Assembly (NCBI GenBank): GCA_013076295.1
Contig: RQOL01000660.1
Span: forward strand, 2,480,001 to 2,544,000
Direction: 5' to 3'
From: Sanderia malayensis
Lineage: Eukaryota; Cnidaria; Scyphozoa; Semaeostomeae; Pelagiidae
DNA length: 64,000 nucleotides
This document shows positions 46,668 through 59,449 of this stretch, piece after piece (position 1 is the first letter of the stretch; each line of letters opens with the position of its first letter). The translations under genes and the position numbers were made by a program. Below the pieces are notes generated by a model. The model was not told the origin of the DNA. It saw only the letters and a program-made list of their open reading frames with translations, and did no database searches.

Positions 46668-47464
46668 TGTGCTGATTAACAAGTATCGAAAGTTCCAGCA
46701 CGGCGGCGGGTGCGAGTCGACATGATGCTAAAGGGGAGTGCGGGAAGAAACCCACGTAATAGCCTCGTTACAAAGAAATTTGGTGCACAGACAAGCACGA
46801 ACTGTCGAATTCGGACCAAAAAACTGTAGCAAATTGGGACGAATCTTGCTGTTATTGTTTACTTTTATAATTAATTATTATAATCATTTGTATTACGTAG
46901 TTGGGTAATTCCCAAGTAAAGTATATAAATAGGGGTGCTTGCTCCCCTATAGCAGGCTTTTGTTTTTATTGAAATATATATATCGCATCATTCAGTTGCT
47001 GAGAACTGAAAATAGTTACTTCACAAAAAGTGTTTGTTTTGTGAGAGTTTACTGCGGATAACTGTCAACAAAAGATATTAACGCGGCCAAGAGAAAAGAG
47101 AGAAAGATAAAGTCACGGATACATCAGAGGTATCGTGAAATTTATGTTTGCTCGTGCGTAAGGCGTTAAGTGGCGTTGAAATTGAAGACCAATTGAGGGT
47201 CTAACTGTTCGAATCACGTATATTAGTGTATTTTAAGCCTTTGATATATTTTATTACCGTTCGTAGCATTTTTACTTGTTAAAGACATTGTTGAGACAAT
47301 CAGTAAGCCTTTTGTTTGCTGTAATTGTATTGGATTTGCCTCGTCCTTTCTCGTAGTAGGTTAAGGTAATCAGGGAATTTATCCTACGTTGTTTTATTTT
47401 AATTCACGTATATACAGTCTCCTTGAGTTATCGGACAGAGTGTTTTACCTTAAGATTCCCGACA
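46668..47464 (+). repeat. Right LTR
   Basis: 797 bp, apparently identical to the left LTR when read through base by base. The TATA box is at 46922-46931. It could drive transcription into the flank, towards the 3' end of GBA2, antisense to it. Confidence 0.93.
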
Positions 47465-47468
47465 AAGC

Positions 47469-48006
47469 GTCTCTCCAATATCTAATGTTCAAAGTTTCCA
47501 CACACCTCGCGTATGCACAATGTAATCTTAATCAATTCATGTGTCGGTATATATAATTTATATAATTTATACAATATACAATACAGTGCAACAGTGTTCA
47601 ATGGCGACACAGGAAACACTATGCTCCTTGTGGAACAGGTCTCTCAGTGGCCGCCCCTTGGTCTAAGAAAATTATTACTTAAAACATCCCGTTGATGATA
47701 CGCATTATTATCAAATTAGGGTCACTACTTTAGAATCAGAAAACCGTGGAAGCCTGTACAATGCGGTTGAAGCAAACACGTGTTGCAAAGTGGCATGGCG
47801 CTCTACCCCCTACCTCTGTGCTTGCCACAATTGACAAGCAAGAGAGCAGCGCTATATTCAAGCAAAGAGAAGACATCAGCCACTTCACCCGTCCTCTCTT
47901 GAGAAACGGCTCTTGCTCGAGGTTACCACACCACACTGTGCGTGTCTCTTCTGCAAGATTGTAGGTTTCATGACGTCATTATCTGATCTCGCGTGTTGTG
48001 TATGAA
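47469..48006. other. Intergenic region at the 3' end of GBA2
   Basis: 540 bp between the retroelement and the GBA2 stop codon. It should hold the GBA2 3' UTR. I see no clear AATAAA on the minus strand and no gene. Confidence 0.4.
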
Positions 48007-51000
48007 TCAGAGGCCAGCGGCATCGGCGACAGAGTTGCCAGCCGCGTTGGTTGGTTCGTCGTTCTCGTGCCTGTCCTTTCTCAACCTCTGAAGTGCGTGT
48101 TGCATCGCCCAGATGCTCAGCGGTCGCATATAGCCGAGCGAGCGGAAATTCCCGTTCGCCAAAAACGCTTCCGGTGTTTGAAAGCCAAGACCGAGTTTCT
48201 CAAAGCACGTTCGATATATTCCTTCCGCCGTGCGAAAACCTTCTTGCACCAGGCCCTGTCACGATCGGAAAACACATACATATCACCATCACTGCAATGA
48301 TCACGAGGGAATTTCGATATAAAAATAAGCCCCCCCCCCTCTAATATTCCAACATATTTGTTCAATTTACTCTCGCTTCTGGTGCAGTTATTGGCCATAC
48401 GATTCGAAGGATCGTAACATCAAGGTCTTAATTGGTTGCCAGCATTTATCAACAAGGTTTTGTTTTAAAAGATGACTTATTAAACACATTAAACTACCGT
48501 ATTTCCTCGATTAAACGCCCCGGGGCGTTTATTAATCTCGGCACTTCTTTGGGGGGGCGCCTAATCGAGGGGGGCCATTATTCGAGGGGGGGCGTTTATT
48601 AGAAAGTACTAGATCATAGGCTCTGTCATTGGGTTCAGAAAAAGAGAAAATGGTTTAGTTGAGCCTTGCTTTATCGAGCAACAACGTAGAAAATAAAAGT
48701 CGCCATGGTTTTGCACAAAGAGGGGGCGTTTAATCGAGGGGGGGCGTTTATTGCAAAAGTTGGTAGCAAAAGGGGGCGTTTATTCGAGGGGGCGTTTAAT
48801 CGAGGGGGGCGTTTAATCGAGGAAATACGGTATCAAGGTTCAATTCATTACAAAAACGGATTGTGGCCCAACGTCATGCCGTAAAACAGGAAAAAAGTAA
48901 AACTCTTCCTGATTGAAATGGCGATTGAAGAAAAGCATCACTTGCTTTTGCTTCCGATTTCATTTGACGTAAACAAAGTGTAAACAAACAAAACAAACAA
49001 GACATCTGAATGAGACTGACCTCTTGTATCATGGATGCTGCCACCGCATACGTCACTCCTGTCCAAACCTCTTCAGCTTGCAAGCTACTCGTGTCGACCT
49101 GGAGAAAAATTCAGGTAAAGGTTGACAAAGAAAACAAGAGAAATTTAGCCAACTCTTTTTATTATTTATTACAGAGTTTTGTTAACATCTTCAAAGGCTG
49201 AATACCAAAGGATACGCTTTTTGTCAAAACGTTTTGCCTCCACGGCTATTGGCTATGAGACATATACCGTAAATCCTCGAATAAGCCCACGGGGGCTTAT
49301 ATGTCCAAACCTCTTACGGTAATGGTAATAATTTTGATGGTGATGAACACCAGAGCGCTCTGATTTCCAAACTCGTGCTTTTCCACTTGACACCACCACT
49401 AAAACCACCATCAAACCACCAGCCCAAAATATAAAAAACTTTCTTCAATTGCACATATATTATTACAGTGTTAGCTTCTGAACAGTTGTGTCAATTGGGG
49501 GGTTTTGTAAAGAATGCTACTGGTACCTTTTCACTCACGTTTCCGCTAATTTCCTAAACTAACAACCTTTTACCTGACAATACTGGCTTCTGCTTTCTCC
49601 CTGTACTACATTTCTAAACCACCTTCAATTCCGAAACCACCTTCTCCATTGTCTCTGTAACTTCCTGATGGTCCAATTTCCTTTGACCAACTTCTCACCC
49701 TTTTCTCTCGATTTTATCGAATTCTTTCAAAACTACAACTGTCCTTTATGCAATCAAACATCCAAATTACAGCTCATCTCTTAAAACAAACCTTTCCATC
49801 TGGTCTCATGCCGTTGACTGCACCCATGAAACCATCTTGAAATCTCATCACGTTCATTTGAAACACTGTTCTCAAAGCACTCTTCACTCGAGCGTCCTGA
49901 AATACCTGCAACAAATTTGACCAGCATCAAACCTTCAGCTCAGCAAGGTAATAGAATAAATATATCAACACTCCTGCAAATAGCTACTATATTTACGGCG
50001 AAGATTTCAGGTAATTGTAAAATTCTATTTCTGCGACAAACCAACGTAGCAAGCTAATAGGAAATTAGATCCTCGCCATGAAAACAACTGCTGTCTAAGG
50101 TACTACTCAGAGCTACTACTCTCCGAGCCACTACTCTCTAAGCTATTACTCTCAGAGCTACTACTCTCAGAGCTACTATACTTTCAAGAGGACTACTAGC
50201 AGAGGCACTGCACTCTCGGAAGTATATTTTTATTTTACAAAAGCAAAAACAATAAATATATAGGTATGGATACAACAGGGCTTACCCTGTCATCTTCGGC
50301 TTGACCAATGTCACAAGAATGCAGATACCATTGCCCAGCACACTGTATTGCCATGATGCTGTTGTGATATTCCTTTTCGCTACTATCGTAATTGTAATAC
50401 GAACCTTCAATAACAAAAACAGAAAATACAATACCACCCCCTGGTAAACAAACAAACAAAATTACTTTAGTAGACTCAGAGAGTTAAACAATACGGGCGG
50501 TAAATTTTCCCATCGAGCAGTTCGGGGGATCAGATGCATGATTTGCTATACTTTCAATGCAAGTAAAATAGGAGTCTGGCAAAGAGTCTACAAAAGAGGA
50601 TTGTAGTCACTGACCGTTCCAAAGTTTTCGCTCAAAAGATTCTCTTCCTTTGGCTAACAGGGCATTATATCTATCGATACTATCGCTTAGTTTGAGAATT
50701 CGGGCAATCTCTACCATGCACTTCAACGAAGCCAGCCAAAGACCGCCACAATATGCACTGAAAGACATGAAGCAATGAGAATCAAGTAGGATTTTATATG
50801 CACAAACAGGTTACAATTTACTGACCTGACAGAGGTTAAAGGAACAAGGCCAACCTGAAACCAAAGGTTCATCATAAGCATTATAACATATCTTTGGTTT
50901 ATAGAGGTACAATGCTTATAACGTACCTATGGTTGACCAACCTCCCCCCCCCCATCCCCGCCACCAAAAGTTAATCTATTAACCTTTTGGAGTTAAAATA

Positions 51001-54000
51001 GCAAGGTCATTCCAGTCGTACATACTAGTTTAATAACAAAGATCCAATGCATATAAGATGGCAATATAAAATCAAGGTTGATTGAGCATTTGTAACATTT
51101 TATACCTTCCCTACAATTTAAATCAAAGGTTCTGGAGGGGTCAAATTAGCAAGGTAATTCAAACCGTATATAACCGTATATTGTATATTAAGCGAGGTTA
51201 CTATTACCTTGCACCGGTGACAACCCAGCAGTCAAACGTTTGGTCAGCAAAACCTGAATTATCAATCAATCCATCGCAATCCGTATCTTGGCCTGTAGCT
51301 GTCGACATGCAGGCCTAAAGAATATGGAAATTCGAAACAAAATGAATACATTATCTCTGTTGCTTTTTTAGTTCATAATGCCCTTTGTCAATGCTATCGT
51401 CATCTGTCCCTCGGACAAAGAAGGACAGATAACGTTCCTTTCGCATGTGGACCGAGACAATTCATTTGAAATGAATATCAGATAAATCATTTGAAATAAA
51501 ATAAATGGTAGTTATCAAAACCCAAGGACACGAAGCATTGACAAACACAAATGAAACAGAATTTACTCACTTTCATTGCTGGCCACATATCCATTAAGAA
51601 TTGAGTGTCTTGCGTCAACGAGTAATCTCTATAAACCTAGAAGAATCCGAAAAGCTGACGTCAATGTATCCATACAGTATTTACCTGATCTGGGAATATT
51701 TTGTAAACTAATCTCTATGAGCTTATCTGTCAGGTGTGTTAGATAATACACATATTACGTCACTTGAACTCTGAGAGCAATTCGATAATGCGAATTGCTC
51801 AAACCAGCACGAACTATCGGTTTCCGATTAAGCGCCTCATCCCTCGAATAAGCGCCACCCCAACAGACCATATTTGAAATTAAATGCTCTCTTCGAATAT
51901 AAGCACCCCTTCCTAAGCACCCCTTTCATTAACATGATAGCTACTCTTTCCTGAAGACTTTTCGACATTGGTTAAAGATTGTGAAAACTGTCTGATTTCA
52001 CGAATGTCTTTCTCCATTCCTATAATTTCTCAAATAAGCACTCCATTTGAAAAAGGCCTCTACCTAAAAAGGGCTAGAATTAATAAGCACTCGGGGCGCC
52101 TAATCGAGGAAATAGATACAATAGATCAAGTTGTTAATCTCTCACCTGAAGAACAAATTTCAAGTTGAGGTCTTTCCATGTTGATGTGTCATGTATAGTG
52201 TACGCATTGACCTTCAGAAATGGTTCTTCATCTAGAAAGCAATGGAGCTTATTTATTCAGAATATATTATTTGATTGACCACAAGATCTATAAATCAAAC
52301 TTATTTACAACTGCAAGTATATACTTTTCTGTCACTGTAAAATTTTAGTCCAAATATGTCACAAGTAAGCATACTGAAGCACTTTCAGAAATACTAAAAC
52401 CGCATTTCAAATTGTCCAAACGGAGATGTTTTAACCGCATTTTAAATTGTCCAAACGGAGATGATTTAACTTGGCTTAACTTCAGATGTTTTAAGTTTTC
52501 AAATTATGCTGATTCTAGCTTAAGAAACAACCTACTGGGAAAGATGCAAAAAGAATGTAAAGAAAGTTCGAGCTGACAAGTATTCAAATAATAAAAAGTT
52601 TGCTTCATTCGGACAATACTGTGTTTAAAAGTTCTAAAAAAGAAAGGATTCTTTTTTAGAAGGGAGTCAATGCTGAGCTTACCAGGATCTCCGATGTCAT
52701 GTGGTATGCAGCTTGGAACTTTTCTCGCAGCTTTATGTCCTTCCATCATCATTAATCGCTCTTCTGGGTCGCTTTGAAGAACCGATGAAGCTGAAAAAGA
52801 ATAAAAACATATCAACAAAAACAATGTCTTCCATAACTAAAGAAATATTTTAAAACAAAATTTCATCAAATGAGTCAAATGAGATTCTTACCAATATCAT
52901 ATTGTAAACTAATTTGCAGTTCAGGCCATAACATTGCCAGTGCCCAAGAAGCATAAAAATGAACATCATAGGTATTGTACATGCGATATTCATGACCTAT
53001 AAAACGAATTAATATATATGGTTGAGACATATAAAAATGTGATAAAGTAAATAGCAGAAGTAATATAATATTGCAGAAAAATGCTTTCATAGTTTATTTG
53101 AAGATAGCCTGGGTCACAGACAAGAGCCTCAAAGGAGAATGGGGCGAACAATTGACCAAATCCTTGCACTTGTATACAATACATTGTGGTGGAGTATGGG
53201 AACTAATTTTATTGTCGTTAATCAGTCATTCATGTTGATAAAATTGAAGCTAGTTCTTGGAACTTATGTATGAAAAAAATTTAGTAAATTGTTCGCTATC
53301 CTCCTATTCTCCTTTGAGGATTGGGTCTGTGACGCAGCAAAGTTTGACAAGTGCTACAGCAAGCCTGACATGCGCAGTAATTACCTTCGAGGTATGCAAA
53401 TCTCCCGTACTCTGTGACGTGGCGGGGTATTTGGCGTCGTTGCAGGTCCTTTCGCCGTCGTATATCCAACCAAACAGTGCCACCATCTGTGATGTAGTAC
53501 AGCTCATTGAACAATGCAGATTTGTACCAGTCTGGCAATGCGCTGCGCAAAAAGCATACGAACGTAGTGATGTAAAGCACAATTCAGATGTAATGCACTC
53601 AAATGTACCTCACCATAGAATCTCAATATAATAAAAACACCCCCCCTCCCACATACCAGTCCAAAAGTATCGGGTTCTGCCATTCCTCTATCTTTGATTC
53701 CCATTCCGGGTAGTTGAGTATTGCGTGGCAGCACAAGGAAGGTGCAGCATTGCCTTTGTCGCCAAAGAACTTCGTGTAGCGCCTATAGAAACAAGTCTGA
53801 ATTATAATTTTTGTTGTGTACACATTCTTACATAAGGCGCCATGAATAGACCTAAAAGTTGCTTCATTATCATACCGAGTCAGACCAATAATGGCTGACT
53901 GATTTCGTACCTGCAGTATTTGATGCCTTTTTCTGAACTAAACTCAACCACGGGCATATCCCAAGCAAGGACAAACTCCAGATCTTTCTTCTGTTGCGGG

Positions 54001-56463
54001 GGTACTCTTGTTTTGGCTGCGATGGCGCCTGCAAGTGCTTGGCCCGGATAGGACTTTCTATTAGGATCACCTATAAATAAAGATATAATGTTACCTCCTG
54101 CAGATGCAATATATTCTGTGTTAATGCAAAAACAATAGAGATTTTCCGGGGGTGCCTAAATAACTTGACTACCCTTTAACTTTAATTCCTTGCAATATCC
54201 AAAACCCTTTTGCAGGTTCAACCGTATGATTTATAATCAATACAAATGATGCATAGTCGCATCTAAGTCGTATCTAAGTTGTATCCGACCTGGCTTGTTA
54301 CTGAGCATTCCATCTTCTGACAAGTCGTCCCAAACCTTACGACAAGGCGTACGAGAGTCGAATGCGATTTTTGACGTCACTGAAACCAACACTTCACTAT
54401 TCTATAAATAAAATAAAAATTACAAACAGTAAAACAAGTAATTCATTAAATAATTTATAAATACTAAAGAATCTTGACATAACGAGCCACTAAGATAAAT
54501 AGCTTTCTGGTATAACCAACTAAGTTCCCAATCCTTGCAGAATTTACTCTCGGATTAATGAGCTCCAACTTTGAAAAAGTTTATCTTGATTAATACTTCA
54601 AGGTTTGTTACAAAGGGACTCTATTGTGCCTATTTCGCATTGCCAATTGAAGGCTCGTTACATCAAGATTTCATTCTATAAGATAACTTCTAAGTGCCTA
54701 AACTTGAGTAATACATGTTTACCGAAGCGTGACTTTAGCACGAATTCGATCAAGCTTGGTTCGATCAGTTTTGATGTTTTCCAATCTCAACATACAAACA
54801 TACAGTCTCAACATCCGCTATCTTAAGCATTCGTTTTTCGAACGATGTTCCTTCCCCCCCCCCCCCACTTTGTAGCATTGTACAGTTGAGACATTCGTTA
54901 CTTCGAGCATTGGTTATCTAGAGCGAATTTTAATTTCCCTTGAAAGTTCAAAATAGCAGACGTCAACTGTATATCGCGCTCTATGTGCAGACGTATGGAG
55001 CTCGTGGTTTGTATTGATTCATCACGGATGAATCAATACATTCATCATTGTATATATCTACAGGTAATGTTAGGTAAAGAACTCACGGAAACGACTTGTT
55101 TCGCTGCAATAGCAAGGGTGTATGGTTGTTTGGGATGAGCATGGTGAAGTAAAACTCCTAATATATCATGTTTAATGCAGTTTTCGTTTTGCTTGCGCCG
55201 TTTCGGCGAAGAGCCAGGTACGTCAACGGCAGATAACAATGACCTTCTATCGGCAGCTGTTGTCCTTGCGGAGACGCTCTTTTCCGGGGTACTGCAGGAG
55301 CTTTTCTGGCTGCTTTGAATCTTCACTTCGCTGAAGACCCCTTTACAAGTGAAGCCCTCGTTGAAGTGGCCTCCTCTCGAGTCATGCGGCCCACCGTCTC
55401 CGTTTTGAAACGAGAACATTATCGTCACATCGATGTCCTCTTTGCCCAGATTCTCCACTGTCCAAACAAACATTCCAACTGGCAAACTTGTGTCCTATAA
55501 ATAATGGAAACCGCAAATGGAGAGTCGGGACTATTAAACAACTGAGTATTTTGGTCCCCTTGTAAAATGGGCTTGTAAAATCAGAACTTCACAATAACTT
55601 ACTACAAATGACAACGATTGATTCTCGTAACACAAAATGTTTACTCAACAAACCTTGTAGTCATGGGGAAAGACTGGCGAAATCTGGCGACACGTCAACC
55701 TGACTTTGTGCTCAGGAATCTCATAAATAGTCCATGCTCTTGGGTACAGCGCGTGGTAAACCGCATGTCCACCGGGAAAGTTCCACTTCCAGCCTTGCAA
55801 TGTCTTTTCGCAGTTCAGTGTGCCACTGGGACAGTTTGGAGACAAGACATGCTGTAATATACGGACATAGTTATCAGCTCATTACTAAGAAATACGCAAC
55901 ATGAACTATGTATAATGTTGGTTTAATTGTGTTGATAACAAATTAATGATTTAACAGGAATTGAAAGTTCTTTGCATTTAGCTTCTATGTTCGAATAAAA
56001 CAGACTCTAAACATAATGAGGCTTCAACCATGACGAATTTTAAATCATAAAAAGCTAAGCATCTGGTCCTTTGAACTACTTCAGTAAATAGTTTAATCGG
56101 GCATTTAATTTTTCTATATCAAAACTACATTGTATATCCTATAGTCCCTCATAAGTAAAGTAAAGATAAGTAAAGACATCATCAGGCATTATTAAAGATT
56201 AACGAGTAATTCTTTTACCTGATAAACAGTTTTATTCTTTCTTCTGATGCAGACAGTAAACTGGAAAAGAATTATCATTGAGAATTAATGATATTATTAT
56301 GACGCTCTTCTAAGATAAAATAGCTTTTCTAAATAAAACTCGATTAAAACGAGTTCAACACTTGCCAATCTACTAGGAATAAATTATAATGTTGCAAAAA
56401 TTGATTTACTTTTAATAAAAAAATTGAAAAATAATTTGCCGTCCCTGGATGGGCTTGAACCAT

Positions 56464-56507
<44 letters not shown>

Positions 56508-58132
56508 AGAGACAGTTAATCAGACCACCCTACCTGATCAACGTCAACCGAATTGCGTTCATAAATACCAGGATGTAATTGCCATCGGTTGAAGTCCCCT
56601 TTCCAGCCACGCCCAATTGTTCCGGCTCCAATTCCACCGATTGGAACCCCTACAGAAAACAGAACGGGGCATGAAATTAATCACGCAATAAAATGTCATG
56701 CGCGTGACATTTAGCTATGAAGAAAGTTGTTGCAATCCAAGTGTGAACTATTGTGTATTGGGCTTTTTTAGCCTTTTAGCGCCTATTCCAACTGACGAAA
56801 AAAGCCTTGAAGACGCACAAATGCGATTATTAATCCCTACACTATTTATGGAAGCGTTTATTCGAGGAAGGGGCGCTTATTGTAGTTCAAGGTACGGAAA
56901 AACAAATTTTTGAAATTAAACAGTTTTTATGACCTTTAACCAAACAATGTTATTCAGAAAAAAGTGTCATTCAGAACTTTGAGAGGGGTTGCCATTATTT
57001 TAAAACATGCTCTGTTAAGGGGGCGCTTATTCAGGGGAGCGCTTAATCGAGGAAATGCATTACTCTTACCGTAAAGTTGCTTGCATGGTAGCATGGCGTA
57101 TGGATCAATGTATGGTGTGCGTCCTTTCTTTCTTGCATTGCGAGCATACTTCATGAACCTGCGGATTAAAGTATGATGTGCGAAGAGTAAAAAAACATTC
57201 CTGAATTCACTATCAATTGCGTCACTTTGCAATTAAAACAACACATTCGCAATAGCATAGCTTAATTTGTCATGGTTGCAAGCCCAATTGAAAAGAAAAC
57301 AATTTAAAAGTGAACGCTGCCTGTGGTTGGCAGCTTTGGTTACATTCGGCGTCGATTCAGATGCATAGAGCTGGAAGAATAATTGCCAATACTATCAATA
57401 ATGCGGAGGACGATGAAAATATATATTAAAACAAAAAATAGTAGGATTTGAGTCACACTCTCTCGCAACAAGTCCTTCGCAATGACAAAATCAAACCAGA
57501 TGTTGAAAAATTTGCCTTATTGTGATAATATGCTGCACAAAGTCAAATGATATGCAGTTCCAATAAAATAGAACTTTAAATAATACTTCGATACAGTTGG
57601 TTCAAAGCTATTCTTACGTGATCTTCAGCAAATATTGTTGTGCTAGAATTCTATACAGTATGATTGTTTGTGCAAACTATCTGATAAAAGCACTTAAAAG
57701 CCCTAGGAGCATATACAATAGTCAAACAATACATATATACAGCTATACATTGTCTGAATATAGTGATATATTATACATGATTTCATGATTGTAGTCGCAT
57801 ATTATACTGATTTGATTACGAAGCAGGATTGCAGGGATGAAAAACGTAGTCCGACATTTTCCTTGCATCTCAACACATACTGCGCTCTAAATGTACCCGT
57901 AAGATTGAAACACGGATTGATCAAGACACGAACTTCTTTATTATACAATGAATATAGAAACAGTCAAAAATAGCTACCTGTATGCCATTCCAACAAGCTT
58001 GGGCACTTGCGACCATCGCGGGAGAACACTGGCCTTTGGTTTATCGGGGAAAGTGTGATCGAGCCTAACTCTCCAGCCATACTCGGGAGGGACGTGTCGA
58101 TTGGCCGACATGAAGTCAAAGCTTTGCATCAT
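48007..58132 (-). CDS. GBA2: Non-lysosomal glucosylceramidase (GBA2, GH116)
   Basis: Twenty minus-strand exons: 58132-57978, 57158-57070, 56649-56534, 56260-56219, 55851-55654, 55494-55087, 54401-54290, 54070-53911, 53782-53657, 53542-53385, 52996-52892, 52790-52683, 52231-52146, 51636-51571, 51314-51208, 50757-50615, 50404-50286, 49905-49792, 49098-49021, 48255-48007. Phases close and give 912 residues (human 927). The enzyme hydrolyses glucosylceramide at the cytosolic face of the ER/Golgi. Matches include [19 protein letters not shown], the YHALYPRAW and FPHDYK region, [33 protein letters not shown] (Glu482 is the expected nucleophile), [27 protein letters not shown] and [14 protein letters not shown]. 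The acid/base Asp should be near Asp625, though I am not sure of the exact residue. Glycine of the DQTYDGW block is Cys here. An in-frame TAG precedes the ATG. The donor at 54290 (GTCGGA) is weak. Confidence 0.94.
48495..48832. mobile_element. MITE with 'taccgtatttcctcgattaa' TIRs
   Basis: The ends are perfect inverted copies of about 26 bp, and TA lies at each end. The interior is made of 'ggggcgtttattcgagg' repeats. It sits in the last intron of GBA2. Relatives: 51823-52115 and 56795-57058 (both also in GBA2 introns), and fragments at 49266-49310 and 14705-14815. Confidence 0.85.
51823..52115. mobile_element. Degenerate copy of the 48495-48832 MITE
   Basis: It starts 'tttccgattaagcgcctcat' and ends 'ggcgcctaatcgaggaaata', in the intron between GBA2 exons 13 and 14. 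Confidence 0.6.
54812..54972. repeat. 'Cgctatctcgaa'-type family, copy 3
   Basis: It begins 'caacatccgctatcttaagc' and ends 'aaaatagcagacgtcaactg', in a GBA2 intron. A C-run lies inside. Confidence 0.5.
56440..56513 (-). tRNA. tRNA-Asn (GTT)
   Basis: 74 nt on the minus strand, in the GBA2 intron between exons 3 and 4. It reads 5' GTCTCTGTGGCGCAATCGG.., anticodon arm TTCGGCTGTTAACCGAA with anticodon GTT, T-arm GGTTCAAGCC, and 3' acceptor strand AGGGAC plus discriminator G. All four stems can pair (acceptor GTCTCTG with CAGGGAC, one G-T pair). It closely matches animal tRNA-Asn, and no CCA is encoded. Box A (TGGCGCAATCGG) and box B (GGTTCAAGCC) are intact, so it is probably functional. Confidence 0.95.
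56795..57058. mobile_element. Degenerate copy of the 48495-48832 MITE
   Basis: Blocks 'gtttattcgaggaaggggcg' and 'gcgcttaatcgaggaaatgc' lie in the GBA2 intron between exons 2 and 3. The left boundary is uncertain. Confidence 0.5.
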
Positions 58133-59449
58133 CTTGCAATGGTAAACTTCTTCCAGCTAGCACACAATATCTGACTCAGAATCGGATGCGAGAATTCGGA
58201 GAAAATTTCAAGCAAACGACGACAGCATGTTTGTCAACTCAAATCTGTAGCGATGGATGAAGTAATAATCTTTGCCAACCTGTAGAAGAATATTGAAAGC
58301 ACGAAAAAAACAAATAATTATATGCAATTGGGCGAATGGTAGCAGGTACTGATGAGCATTGTCTCTATAGATAACGCGCTATTGTGTTTGGTGAATCGGT
58401 TTTCAAGATATTCGAGTAGTGAGAGAGGAGAAAATAAGTCGTATAACACCTGCCACTGCTATTGCCCAGGTGTATTTTAATGACCTGCGGAACTGCTTGA
58501 AAGTAATGCTGCAAGACACAGTCACCTACAGGCTCAATGCGCGCGCCTCTGATAGCAATAGCCAACTTAGGCCCCGCTTATACGGTACCGGTCAAGTTTT
58601 TAGCCGCTCAAGTTTTTGTACGGATAGGGGTTGCGTTTACACGGATCAGCCTATCCGTACAAATATTTGTACGGATAGCCGTGCAAAAACTTGTCCTGTT
58701 AGAAAGAGGTCGAGTTGAGAACTTGAGCAGACAAATATTTGCACGGCACCGTGTAAAAGCTTTTATCATGACAAATATTTGTACGGATTCATAAAGGGGT
58801 GAAAAAGTCAGGCGAGCGAGGCAGAATCCAGAGCGAGGCAGAATCCAGAACCGCTTCACTCACCACACAAAAAAACTAATTCGATAAGGCGCCAAACATT
58901 TATGAAAGAGCATACTGCGCACGACGAGCAAAGAAAGCTTGGCCATCAGCGCATCATTTCAGTGCAAATATTTGACAGGTAGCTACACAAATCAGAACAA
59001 AAAATTGAGCCGGGGTGTTATTGCGAACATCTTCATTTGAATATCACTATGTATAGATAGTCACATATATAGTAATATTACAGTCGTATATTAAGTCATA
59101 TATATAGTCATATATATATATACAATCATAACTTATACAAGCTGTAAAAATAGGCCTCTCTTGGCCATTATAGATGGTATTAATAAAAACTGCTTGCGGG
59201 TAGTCCCGCGCAACCGATAACACGCGCGCTTCTTCGTCTCGGCATAAATTAAGTATAATGCAATTCAATGGAAAATTTAAAAACAATTATAACTGAAACA
59301 TATTGCTCAATATTGGGTGTTGTGCACGTGTTGTCATTGACAAGGACGATGAACTGTTTACGTTTCCTTACTACCGCCCACCTTTTCAATCTTTTAGTGT
59401 TGATAATTTGTCACAATTTTTAGCTAACCGTGGTCATGTGATTAATAGC
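58133..59449. other. Intergenic region between GBA2 and RNF180
   Basis: It contains the GBA2 upstream side and RNF180 3' flank. A repeat at about 58565-58800 is built on 'tttgtacggata' units, with a perfect 28-bp palindrome at 58651-58678. A 'gcgaggcagaatccaga' direct repeat lies near 58815-58850. An AT-rich 'tatatagtcata' tract lies at 59045-59130. No gene was seen. Confidence 0.5.

Larger units (their letters stand above)
43421..47464 (+). mobile_element. Gag-only BEL/Pao LTR retrotransposon
   Basis: A complete 4044-bp element with two 797-bp LTRs (43421-44217 and 46668-47464) that start TG and end CA. I see no difference between them. A 4-bp target duplication AAGC lies at 43417-43420 and 47465-47468. 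A primer-binding site follows the left LTR by 7 bp, and a short purine tract (GAGGGGAG) precedes the right LTR. The only open frame is a gag (44338-46656). There is no protease, reverse transcriptase, RNase H or integrase, so it must be mobilised in trans. The identical LTRs indicate a very recent insertion. Confidence 0.93.
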
